This document shows, piece after piece, positions 1-7,140 of a DNA stretch of 37,592 bases. The position numbers were made by a program, and so were the translations under genes. Position 1 is the stretch's first letter; each line of letters starts with the position of its first letter. Location: contig JAFRLZ010000038.1 of NCBI GenBank assembly GCA_017430985.1, positions 1-37,592 of the forward strand, read 5' to 3'. The notes under the pieces were generated by a model that had not been told where the DNA came from, did no database searches, and worked only from the letters and a program-made list of their open reading frames with translations. This DNA is from Oscillospiraceae bacterium. Lineage in GTDB: Bacteria > Bacillota > Clostridia > Oscillospirales > Oscillospiraceae.

Positions 1-39
1 CAGTTACATTCATTTCTACAATCACGAGCGTATCCAGTT

Positions 40-76
40 AAAAACTGGAGTGGCGCCGCTTTCGCTGCGCCACTCC
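40..76 (-). terminator. Intrinsic terminator, minus strand
   Basis: Ten-base arms GGAGTGGCGC (47-56) and GCGCCACTCC (67-76) are perfectly complementary. Read on the minus strand the hairpin is followed by AGTTTTT. It lies about 110 bases past the stop of the acidic zinc-ribbon gene and would end that transcript. The rest of 77-183 shows no gene. Confidence 0.6.
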
Positions 77-183
77 GCTTAAAACTTAATTCTTCCTACC
101 AGGGGTGCTTTTGTGCTGTCCGTACAAACTGGGGCAGTACACAGATGAACGGGGGCCCTTCTTTTTTTGTTTTACGGCGGCGC

Positions 184-711
184 TCAGCTCTCGCCGTCCT
201 CGTCCTGCAGGTCGAACTCCAAGGTCTCGCCGCAGCCGGGGCAGTCGATGGAGCCCTCGGCGAGCATCTCTTCGTCCAGGGTGATCTCCGTGCCGCAGAC
301 CGGACAGGTGACGTCGTACATCACGCCGTCGAAGCGCGGCAGCTCGACGAGCTCGGCCTCCTCGTCCTCTTCGGCTTCCTCGTCGTCGCCGTCCTCGTCT
401 TCCTCCTCATCCGGCTCGTCCTCATCTTCGACGTCCTCGTCCTCGTCTTCGTCCTCGTCGAACTCGGGATCGAACAGCTCGGGGGAGTCGAGATCATAGA
501 CCGTCTCCTCGACGGCGGAGAGCTCCTCGCCCAGCTCGTCGATGACGTCGGACAGGTCCAGGTTGGAGGCCTGCAGGTCCTCGATCTCGTGCGCCATGTC
601 GCCCAGCAGATCCGTGAGCGCGGACCAGAGCTTGCCCTCCCCGGTCTCGGCGCCGACGCCGAGCCCTTCGGCCAGACCCTTCAGATAAGCGGCTTTTTCT
701 ACGATCGTCAT
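184..711 (-). CDS. Acidic zinc-ribbon protein, CD1247-type N-terminus
   Basis: A 175-residue protein of unknown function. Residues 1-75 are predicted mostly helical and begin MTIVEKAAYLKGLAEGLG, which I recognise as the N-terminal region of Clostridial proteins annotated as CD1247-type. Residues 76-122 are an almost pure Asp/Glu stretch. The C-terminus carries a zinc-ribbon pattern, C136-P-V-C139 and C157-P-G-C160. There is no signal peptide or membrane segment, so it is cytoplasmic. The start is set by AAAGGAGGT eight bases upstream of the ATG; a longer reading frame back to 783 runs through the efp terminator and is not credible. It lies downstream of efp on the same strand, behind a terminator, so it is expressed by read-through or from its own weak promoter. 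The acidic tract suggests a basic or nucleic-acid-associated partner, but this is inference. Confidence 0.8.
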   Translation of the reverse strand: MTIVEKAAYLKGLAEGLGVGAETGEGKLWSALTDLLGDMAHEIEDLQASNLDLSDVIDELGEELSAVEETVYDLDSPELFDPEFDEDEDEDEDVEDEDEPDEEEDEDGDDEEAEEDEEAELVELPRFDGVMYDVTCPVCGTEITLDEEMLAEGSIDCPGCGETLEFDLQDEDGES

Positions 712-756
712 AAGGTGACCTCCTTTGTCGTGCGGATGGCTGCCTGTCGGTGAAGC

Positions 757-792
757 TGAAAAAAGCAGGGGGACGCCGTGCATTCCCCCTGC
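757..792 (-). terminator. efp terminator
   Basis: On the minus strand GCAGGGGG (785-792) pairs with CCCCCTGC (765-772) and is followed by six T (759-764). It starts 11 bases past the efp stop. Confidence 0.85.
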
Positions 793-802
793 GAAAAAGA
801 TC

Positions 803-1360
803 TCAGGCTCTGCTCAGATACTCGCCCGTGCGGGTATCCACGCGGATCTTCTCGCCGCGGTCGATGAACAGGGGGACTTTGATCTCCGCGCCCGTCTCGA
901 GCGTGGCGGGCTTGGTGGCGTTCGTGGCGGTGTTGCCGGCGAAGCCGGGATCGGTGTCGGTGACCTCGAGCTCCACGAAGAAGGGGGGCTCCACGTTGAA
1001 GACCTTGCCCTTGTAGGAGTAGATGGTGCACTCCATGTTCTCCTTGACGAACTTGAAGTTGTCGCCCAGGACGGACTCGTCCACCGGCTCGAGCTCATAG
1101 GTCTCGGGGTTCATGAAGTAGTAGAGGTTGCCGTCGGCGTAGCTGTATTCCATGGTCATACGGTCGACGGTGGCGTTCTCGAACTTCGCGGTGGGGTTGA
1201 ACGAGGTCTCGGTGACGGCGCCGGTGATGACGTTCTTCATCTTGGTGCGCACGAAGGCCGCGCCCTTGCCGGGCTTGACATGCTGGAACTCGACGACCTG
1301 CATGACCTGACCGTCCATCTCAAAGGTGACGCCGTTTCTGAAATCGCCTGCAGTGATCAT
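803..1360 (-). CDS. efp: Translation elongation factor P
   Basis: EF-P binds next to the ribosomal P-site and helps peptide bond formation at polyproline stretches. The 185-residue length and sequence are typical of bacterial EF-P: an N-terminal KOW-like domain (about 1-65), then two OB-fold domains, ending [13 protein letters not shown], the usual family C-terminus. The loop [10 protein letters not shown] places Lys32 at the tip; in Bacillus the equivalent lysine carries a 5-aminopentanol group, while other lineages use beta-lysine or rhamnose, and no modification enzyme is visible here. The start has GGGAGG upstream and a promoter at 1413-1441, so it is transcribed independently of the aminopeptidase gene upstream, although the two often sit together in Firmicutes. 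Several surface proteins in this window contain Pro-Glu-Pro-Thr runs, though these lack the consecutive prolines that most need EF-P. Confidence 0.97.
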   Translation of the reverse strand: MITAGDFRNGVTFEMDGQVMQVVEFQHVKPGKGAAFVRTKMKNVITGAVTETSFNPTAKFENATVDRMTMEYSYADGNLYYFMNPETYELEPVDESVLGDNFKFVKENMECTIYSYKGKVFNVEPPFFVELEVTDTDPGFAGNTATNATKPATLETGAEIKVPLFIDRGEKIRVDTRTGEYLSRA

Positions 1361-1412
1361 AAAGGGAACCTCCCGAAGAAAGATTTATCTGTCTGAATGC
1401 TTTAGCTGGTTT

Positions 1413-1441
1413 ATTTTACAGTATTTTGCCCGGTTTTGCAA
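1413..1441 (-). promoter_or_regulatory. Sigma-A promoter of efp
   Basis: On the minus strand TTGCAA (1436-1441) and TAAAAT (1413-1418) are separated by 17 bases. The predicted start of transcription gives a leader of about 45 bases. Confidence 0.7.
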
Positions 1442-1457
1442 GACTTTTTCTCGGCTC

Positions 1458-2537
1458 TCAGTTGTTGAGCACGATCAGCTCCATCTTGGGGGCTTTGGTG
1501 ATGACCTCGGCGCCCTCGGGGCGGAGGATCATCACGTCCTCGATGCGCACGCCGAACCTCCCGGGCAGGTAGATGCCGGGCTCGGCGGAGCAGACGTCGC
1601 CGTCGGCCATGAGCTCCTCGCCGCGCGGCCCGGCCATGGGCGGCTCGTGGATATCGAGGCCCAGGCTGTGGCCGAAGCCGTGGCCGAAGTACGGCCCGTA
1701 GCCGGCCCTCTCGATCACGTCGCGCGCGGCCCGGTCGATGACCTTGCCGGGGATGCCGGAGCGGGCGGCCGCGATGCCGGCCAGCTGCGCCTCCAGCACG
1801 ATGGCGTAGACGTTTCTCATCTCCTCCGTGGCGTGACCGACGGCCACGGTGCGCGTCATGTCGGAGCAGTAGCCGTCCGAGAGGCTGCCGAAGTCCATGG
1901 TGACGAAGTCGCCCTCGCGGATGACCGTGTCGCCCGGCACGCCGTGCGGCATGGAGGTGTTCGCGCCCGTGACCACGATGGGGTCGAAGGAGTTGCCCTC
2001 GCTGCCGTTTTTCAGCATGTGATAGACCAGCTCAGCCATGACCTCCTTCTCGGTCATGCCCGGGCGGATGAGGGGCAGGACCTCCGCGAGCGCCTTCTCG
2101 CTGATCCGCTGGGCGCGGATGAGACTCGCGAGCTCCTCCTCGTTCTTGCTTGCGCGCAGGGCCGTCAGCAGCCCGCCTGCGGGCAGCAGCGCGCGGCCGA
2201 GCTGCTTTTCAAGCGCGAGAAAACGCGCGTGGCTGAGCTTCTCGTCCTCGGCGGCGACCTTCTCCGCGCCGCAGTCCGCGAGCGCGGTGCGCAGCAGCTC
2301 GAGCTGGCTGTGCTCGCGGTCGAACATCTGCACGGCGCAGCAGCCGCCCGCGATCTTTTCCGCCGCCTCGATGTAGCGCGAGTCGGTGATGAGCCAGGCC
2401 TTTTCCCGGCCGACGAGCACGGAGCCGTCGGTGAAGGCAAAGCCCGTCGCGTAGCGCTGGTTCTTTTCGTCGGTGATGAGCAGGGCGTCCAGCCCGTGCT
2501 CGGCCAGAGTCTTCTGAATGCGGGAGATGTTGTTCAT
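1458..2537 (-). CDS. Xaa-Pro aminopeptidase (M24B metallopeptidase)
   Basis: Cleaves the N-terminal residue or dipeptide next to proline in peptides, a cytoplasmic peptide-recycling role. The protein has 359 residues: a creatinase-like N-terminal domain (1-125) and the pita-bread catalytic domain (130-355). All five dinuclear metal ligands of the M24 family can be placed: D215 (MDFGS), D226 (SDMTRT), H290 (GHGFGHSLG), E319 (SAEPGIY) and E333 (RIEDV). Its ATG overlaps the kinase stop as ATGA, so it is translationally coupled to the two-component system and is the last gene of that operon. Whether the exact activity is that of an aminopeptidase or a prolidase cannot be decided from sequence, so no symbol is given. 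Confidence 0.93.
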   Translation of the reverse strand: MNNISRIQKTLAEHGLDALLITDEKNQRYATGFAFTDGSVLVGREKAWLITDSRYIEAAEKIAGGCCAVQMFDREHSQLELLRTALADCGAEKVAAEDEKLSHARFLALEKQLGRALLPAGGLLTALRASKNEEELASLIRAQRISEKALAEVLPLIRPGMTEKEVMAELVYHMLKNGSEGNSFDPIVVTGANTSMPHGVPGDTVIREGDFVTMDFGSLSDGYCSDMTRTVAVGHATEEMRNVYAIVLEAQLAGIAAARSGIPGKVIDRAARDVIERAGYGPYFGHGFGHSLGLDIHEPPMAGPRGEELMADGDVCSAEPGIYLPGRFGVRIEDVMILRPEGAEVITKAPKMELIVLNN

Positions 2538-3922
2538 ATGCCTGTTTCCTCCGAAGTTGCCCGCGGGAAGCTCACGATGAACACGGAGCCCTGCGGTTTG
2601 TTGGCGCCGACGGTGATGCTGCCGCCGTGCGCGAGCACCGCGTCGTGCACGATGCTCAGGCCGAGGCCGCTGCCGCCGGCCTCGCGGGAACGGGCCTTGT
2701 CGACCCGGTAAAAACGGGAAAAGATGTTCAGCCGGTCCTCCTCGGGGATGCCGATGCCGGTGTCGGCCACGGTGAGCGTCACGCTCTCCTCGTCGTGCTC
2801 GAGCGTCAGCGTCACGCTGCCGTCCGGGACGTTATACTTGACGGCGTTTTCCAGAAGGTTGAAAAGGATGTGGAAGGCGTCGTCGTTGTTGGCCATGATG
2901 ACGCAGCCGTCGTCGAGCCGGGAGTGGATCGCCACGCGCTTTTCCCCGGCCAGCGGGCGCAGCATCACGAGCGCGTCGATCGCCGTCTGCCGCAGGTCCA
3001 CCGGCTCCGGCGCGACCTGGATATCGTCGTCGAGGCGCGAGAGGTCGAGGAGCTTTTCCGTGGTGCGCTGCAGACGCTCGGCCTCGCTGCCGATGTCGGC
3101 CATGAATTCGCGCATCGTGGCCGCGTCCACATTGTCGTTCTGCACCACGCTGTCGGCCAGCAGGCGGATCGAGGCCAGCGGCGTTTTCAGCTCGTGCGAG
3201 GCGTCCGAAACGAAGCGGCGGCGCTGCCGCTCGTTTTCGTCCAGGCGCTCGGTCAGCAGGTTGAACTCGCCGCCGAGCTCGGCGATCTCGTCCTGTCCGC
3301 GCACGGCGAGGCGGTGCGCGTAGTCCCCGGCGGCGACGATGCGCATCGAGCGCACGAGCTCGCCGACGCGGCGCAGCAGCACCTCGGAAAAAAGCAGCAC
3401 GAGCGCCAGCGAGAGGACCGCGATCAGCAGCGACACGATCATGATGCGGTTCTGCACGTCGAGGATGAGCCCGGCGCGCTCGGTGTCCGTCTCGCAGAGG
3501 TAGACCACGCCGACCGTGCTGCCCTGGCTGCTGATCGGCATGGCGCAGGAGCTGGCGAAGGCCGAGTCGGCAAAGCGCGAGCGGAAGACGACCTTGCCGG
3601 AGAGCGCCGCGGCGATGTCGCCGGAGCCGTCCTCCCGGCCGCCGCTGTCATACAGAGCGCGGCCCTGCCCGTCCGCCACGAGGATGCGCGACAGGCCGCT
3701 CACATCCAGCACGCGCAGCACCTCCTCCACGCCGGGGCGGTTGAGCGTCTCCAGACCGGAGAGGGAGGAGGCGACCACCGAGGCCTGCGAGGACAGCGAG
3801 CTGCGCTTTTCCTCAAAGACCAGGTCCCGCGAGGAAATGAGCGGATAGGTGTTGAGCAGCACCAGCAATATCAGCAGAAGCGCCGCGATGAAGGCAAAGA
3901 AATGAAAGCGGATGCTGTGCAT
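2534..3922 (-). CDS. Sensor histidine kinase (HAMP, HisKA, HATPase)
   Basis: Membrane sensor kinase of 462 residues that autophosphorylates on histidine and passes the phosphate to the response regulator encoded just upstream. Transmembrane segments lie at about 7-24 and 160-183 and flank an extracellular sensor region of about 130 residues. A HAMP linker follows (about 183-235), then the HisKA H-box with H243 (SDASHELKTPLAS). The ATPase domain shows the N-box around N359 (NLLENAVKYN), G1 (DTGIGI, from 387), the F-box (FSRFYRVD) and G2 (GGSGLGL, from 417). The architecture matches PhoR/WalK-like kinases, but there is no PAS domain, so the signal is unknown. It starts three bases after the regulator stop. 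The operon is divergent from a cell-wall carboxypeptidase gene, which makes an envelope signal plausible but unproven. Confidence 0.95.
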   Translation of the reverse strand: MHSIRFHFFAFIAALLLILLVLLNTYPLISSRDLVFEEKRSSLSSQASVVASSLSGLETLNRPGVEEVLRVLDVSGLSRILVADGQGRALYDSGGREDGSGDIAAALSGKVVFRSRFADSAFASSCAMPISSQGSTVGVVYLCETDTERAGLILDVQNRIMIVSLLIAVLSLALVLLFSEVLLRRVGELVRSMRIVAAGDYAHRLAVRGQDEIAELGGEFNLLTERLDENERQRRRFVSDASHELKTPLASIRLLADSVVQNDNVDAATMREFMADIGSEAERLQRTTEKLLDLSRLDDDIQVAPEPVDLRQTAIDALVMLRPLAGEKRVAIHSRLDDGCVIMANNDDAFHILFNLLENAVKYNVPDGSVTLTLEHDEESVTLTVADTGIGIPEEDRLNIFSRFYRVDKARSREAGGSGLGLSIVHDAVLAHGGSITVGANKPQGSVFIVSFPRATSEETGI

Positions 3923-3925
3923 GGC

Positions 3926-4615
3926 TCATTCCCCGTCCGAGACGTAGTAGCCGACGCCCCACTTGGTGATGATGTAGTCGGGCTTGGCGGGATTGAGCTC
4001 CAGCTTCTCGCGCAGGCGGCGGATGTGCACGTCCACGGTGCGCGTGTCGCCCTGGTAGTCGTAGCCCCAGACGAGGTCGAGCAGGGTCTCGCGGCTGTAG
4101 ACGCGGCCGGGGTTGCGCATCAGGAATTCGATCAGGTCGAACTCCTTGACGGTCAGCTCCACGACCTGCCCGTCCTTCGTGGCGCGGCGGCGCTCCGGGT
4201 CGATGACGATGTGACCGCAGCGCAGCACGCCGCCCGTGCTTCCGGCGGCCGGCGTCAGACTCGCGCGGCGCAGCAGCGCGCGCACGCGCGCCTTGAGCTC
4301 GAGGATGTTGAAGGGCTTGGTCACATAGTCGTCCGCTCCGGACTCAAAGCCCATCAGCAGGTCGGAGCCCTCGCTGCGCGCCGTGAGCATGATGATGGGC
4401 ACGGACGAGAAGCCGCGGATCTCCTGGCAGGCCTGCAGCCCGTCCTTCTTGGGCATCATCAGATCGAGGATGATGAGCCCGTACTCCCCGCTGCGCGCCA
4501 TCTCCACCGCGGCCTCGCCGTCATAGGCGGCGTCCACGGCGTAGCCCTCGTTCTCCAGATTGAATTTGATCCCCTTGACGAGCAGCTGCTCGTCGTCAAC
4601 GACAAGAATCTTCAT
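3926..4615 (-). CDS. OmpR/PhoB-family response regulator
   Basis: A 229-residue DNA-binding response regulator. The receiver domain (1-118) has the acidic pair D7-D8, the phosphoacceptor D51 (LIILDLMMP), the switch threonine T78 and the conserved K100 (VTKPF). The C-terminal winged helix (about 128-226) has the family signatures VELTVKEFDLIEFLM, YDYQGDTRTVDVHIRRLREKL and a terminal hairpin ending VGYYVSDGE. It is the first gene of a three-gene operon with the kinase and the M24 aminopeptidase. The ATG is preceded by TGAGGGA. It most resembles PhoP/WalR/PhoP-like regulators of Firmicutes; which regulon it controls cannot be told from this window. Confidence 0.96.
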   Translation of the reverse strand: MKILVVDDEQLLVKGIKFNLENEGYAVDAAYDGEAAVEMARSGEYGLIILDLMMPKKDGLQACQEIRGFSSVPIIMLTARSEGSDLLMGFESGADDYVTKPFNILELKARVRALLRRASLTPAAGSTGGVLRCGHIVIDPERRRATKDGQVVELTVKEFDLIEFLMRNPGRVYSRETLLDLVWGYDYQGDTRTVDVHIRRLREKLELNPAKPDYIITKWGVGYYVSDGE

Positions 4616-4689
4616 GGCGGTCCCTCAGGTCGGCATGGTCGAAGAAGCGGCGGTCTGCCGCGCCCCCGACCGTTTTCGAGGAATTTCTG

Positions 4690-4718
4690 TTGCAATTCCC
4701 CGGGCTTGACAGTATAAT
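4690..4718 (+). promoter_or_regulatory. Sigma-A promoter of the carboxypeptidase gene
   Basis: TTGCAA (4690-4695) and TATAAT (4713-4718) with a 17-base spacer. The leader is about 75 bases, and the coding sequence follows a GGGAGAG ribosome binding site. Confidence 0.8.
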
Positions 4719-4766
4719 AAAGCTTACGCCGCGCCCGCGGCGGGACAATAACTCATCAGTTTATTT

Positions 4767-4775
4767 ATTATACCA
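4767..4775 (-). promoter_or_regulatory. Probable extended -10 promoter of the two-component operon
   Basis: On the minus strand TGG-TATAAT forms an extended -10 box. No good -35 box lies at the matching distance. The transcript would cross the divergent carboxypeptidase promoter, so the two operons could interfere with each other. Confidence 0.45.
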
Positions 4776-4802
4776 TATTCCTGAAAAAAACGGGAGAGCA
4801 AA

Positions 4803-6299
4803 ATGAAAAAATTCAGAATGATCCCCCTGATCCTCGCCCTGTGCCTGCTGCTGGCCGCGCTCGCGCCGCAGGCCTGCGCGATCGAGGAGCCCAATCCCCT
4901 GGCGCACGCGGTGATCGTGGTCGATCTGAACAGCGGCGAGATCCTGTTCGAGAAGAACATCGACCAGCAGCGCTCGCCCGCGAGCCTGACCAAGGTGATG
5001 ACCGCGCTGCTCGCGCTCGAGGCGGTCGACCGCGGCGAGCTGAGCCTCGACGACGTGATCACCGCCGGGCCGGACTGCCAGACGGGGCTCGATTCCGACA
5101 GCAGCAACGCGAGCATCGTTTCCGGCGAGCAGATGACGCTGCGGGACTATCTCTACTGCGCGCTCGTGGCCTCCGCCAACGAGGCCTGCAACGTGATCGC
5201 GGTCGCCGTGTCCGGCTCCATCAGCGCCTTCGTGGACGCGATGAACGCCCGCGCCGCGGAGCTCGGCTGCCGCAACACGCATTTTTCCGACCCCAACGGC
5301 CTGTCGAACGACAACCACTATTCCTCGGCCTATGACCTGTATCTGATCACCTCCGCCGCGCTGCGCTTCCCGGAGTTCGTGACCATGGTCAACACGGTGA
5401 GCTACCACATCGACGCAACGAACGCCAACGGCGAGCGCAACCTCGCCAACTCCAACGCGCTCCTGAGCGAGACCGGCTTCTACGGCCCCGGCTACGTCTA
5501 TCCGGGCGCCTCCGGCGTCAAGACGGGCTACACCCGCCTCGCGGGCTACTGCCTCATCTCCACGGCGGAGCGCAACGGCATCCGCGCGATGATCATCGTG
5601 CTCGGCTGCAGCGGCCCCAACCTCGAGGCCACCACGACGGTCGGCAACTTCGCCATCACCTGCCAGCTCTACAACTGGCTGTTTGAAAACTTCTCCTATC
5701 AGCAGGTGCTCTCGGCGGCCGATCCCATCGAGCGGGTGCAGATCGACAAGGCCGAGGGCGACGGCGCCGCCCTCCTGCGCTGCCGCGAGGACGTGGTGCT
5801 GCTGCTGCCCAACGACGTCGACCCCAAGGAGCACAGCGTCCGCACGGAGCTCTATGAGGACCGCCTCGTCGCGCCGATCGGCGCCGGCACGCCCCTGGGC
5901 GCGGCCTACGTCACGGTCGGCGGCAAGGAATACGGGCCCTTCGACCTCGTGACCAACGCCGACGTCGACATGGCGCGCCTGCAGTTCATCAAGCAGGGTC
6001 TGCAGGACGTGCTGCATCGCGGCTGGGTGAAGGTCCTGATCGTGCTGCTCGTCCTGATCCTCGTGCTGTATCTGGCACTGGTGGCCCGCTATCGCCGCCT
6101 GCGCCGCAGGCACCTCCGGCAGCGCCGCGAGGCCGAGAAGCGCCGCCGCGCCGAGGCCGAGCGCAGGCAGGAGGCGCAGCAGGCCCGCGCCGCGCAGCAG
6201 CCGAAGGCCGAGCCGACGCAGCGCTTCGACGTCATCGATCCGGCGGAGCGGGACTTCGAGGAGCTGGACCTCAGCCGCTACTTCGACGACAAACCATGA
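4803..6299 (+). CDS. D-alanyl-D-alanine carboxypeptidase (S11 penicillin-binding protein)
   Basis: Low-molecular-weight penicillin-binding protein that trims the terminal D-Ala from peptidoglycan pentapeptides outside the membrane. Its 498 residues begin with a Sec signal peptide ending near AQACA (about 26). The serine-protease-like catalytic motifs are complete: S61-L-T-K64 (SxxK), S124-A-N126 (SxN) and K240-T-G242 (KTG). A C-terminal transmembrane segment lies at about 409-428 and is followed by a roughly 70-residue cytoplasmic tail, first Arg/Lys/Glu-rich helix, then acidic. That tail is longer than the short amphipathic anchor of classical PBP5/DacA, which resembles DacF/DacB-type proteins of Clostridia only in part. 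It is divergent from a two-component system and followed by a hairpin and birA. Confidence 0.93.
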   Translation: MKKFRMIPLILALCLLLAALAPQACAIEEPNPLAHAVIVVDLNSGEILFEKNIDQQRSPASLTKVMTALLALEAVDRGELSLDDVITAGPDCQTGLDSDSSNASIVSGEQMTLRDYLYCALVASANEACNVIAVAVSGSISAFVDAMNARAAELGCRNTHFSDPNGLSNDNHYSSAYDLYLITSAALRFPEFVTMVNTVSYHIDATNANGERNLANSNALLSETGFYGPGYVYPGASGVKTGYTRLAGYCLISTAERNGIRAMIIVLGCSGPNLEATTTVGNFAITCQLYNWLFENFSYQQVLSAADPIERVQIDKAEGDGAALLRCREDVVLLLPNDVDPKEHSVRTELYEDRLVAPIGAGTPLGAAYVTVGGKEYGPFDLVTNADVDMARLQFIKQGLQDVLHRGWVKVLIVLLVLILVLYLALVARYRRLRRRHLRQRREAEKRRRAEAERRQEAQQARAAQQPKAEPTQRFDVIDPAERDFEELDLSRYFDDKP

Positions 6300-6305
6300 A
6301 AAACA

Positions 6306-6331
6306 CGGCCCGGCGGTTTTCCGCCGGGCCG
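6306..6331 (+). terminator. Strong hairpin between carboxypeptidase and birA
   Basis: An 11-bp perfect stem (6306-6316 with 6321-6331) closes a TTTT loop seven bases after the stop codon. The downstream U-tract is poor (TTCCGC), so it may act as a partial terminator or mRNA 3' stabiliser. The birA ribosome binding site starts about 12 bases later. Confidence 0.5.
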
Positions 6332-6358
6332 TTCCGCAAAATGCGGGGAGGGACTGCC

Positions 6359-7090
6359 ATGAACGAGAGACGCGCGCCGCTGCTGTACGCGGCGGAGACG
6401 GATTCGACCAACCTCGCGCTGCGCCGCCTGGCGGCGGAGGGCGCGGCGGACGGGACGGTGTTCTGGGCCGCGCGCCAGAGCGCGGGGCGCGGCCGCCTGG
6501 GGCGGAGCTTCGCCTCGCCCGAGGGCGGGCTGTACTACTCCATGCTGCTGGACGCGTCGAGCGAGCCGGAGCGCGACCTGGCGCTGACGCCGGCGGCGGG
6601 GCTCGCGGCCTGCCGCGCGGTCGAGCGCGTGTGCGGCGTGCGCTGCGGCCTCAAGTGGCCGAACGACCTGCTGCTGGACGGGAAAAAGCTCTGCGGCATC
6701 CTCACGGAGGGCTTCGCCGCCGGGCCCCGGCGCTGTCTCGCCCTCGGGATCGGCGTGAACGTGAACACCCGCGCCTTCCCGCCGGAGCTCGGGGACGCCG
6801 CGATCTCGCTCTGGCAGCACACGGGGCGGGAGACGGAGCTGCCGCTCCTGGCCGCGGCGCTGACAGAGGAGCTGGACGCGCTGCTCCCCGCCGCGCGGGC
6901 GCGCGAGAGCGCGCTGCTGGAGGCTTACCGCGCCCGCTGCCTGACGGTCGGCCGCGAGGTGCTGGCGCTGCGAAACGGCGGCAGCCGCGCGGCGCTGGCC
7001 CTCGGCGTGGACGCGGACTACGCGCTGCGCGTGCGTTGGCCGGACGGCGCGGAGGAGGCGCTCCGCTCCGGCGAGGTCTCGATCCGATGA
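6359..7090 (+). CDS. birA: Biotin--[acetyl-CoA carboxylase] ligase, no repressor domain
   Basis: Activates biotin to biotinyl-AMP and attaches it to the lysine of biotin carboxyl carrier domains. The 243-residue protein has the ligase signature SAGRGRLGRSF (the flexible adenylate-binding loop, normally GRGRxGR), then KWPNDLLLDGKKLCGILTE with the catalytic lysine, and GIGVNVN. A small C-terminal SH3-like domain follows from about 195. The N-terminal winged-helix repressor domain of bifunctional BirA is absent, so this is a group I ligase and not a biotin-operon repressor. The ATG at 6359 has GGGGAGGG upstream; an in-frame ATG at 6296 overlaps the preceding gene and the hairpin and is unlikely. 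Confidence 0.93.
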   Translation: MNERRAPLLYAAETDSTNLALRRLAAEGAADGTVFWAARQSAGRGRLGRSFASPEGGLYYSMLLDASSEPERDLALTPAAGLAACRAVERVCGVRCGLKWPNDLLLDGKKLCGILTEGFAAGPRRCLALGIGVNVNTRAFPPELGDAAISLWQHTGRETELPLLAAALTEELDALLPAARARESALLEAYRARCLTVGREVLALRNGGSRAALALGVDADYALRVRWPDGAEEALRSGEVSIR

Positions 7091-7091
7091 A

Positions 7092-7123
7092 AAAACTCCC
7101 GCGCTCGTGAGCGCGGGAGTTTT
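7092..7123. terminator. Bidirectional terminator between birA and the CotH gene
   Basis: Arms ACTCCCGCGCTC and GAGCGCGGGAGT are flanked by an A run on the left and a T run on the right, so it can stop both convergent transcripts. Confidence 0.85.
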
Positions 7124-7140
7124 CTTCGTTTTCGGAGCGC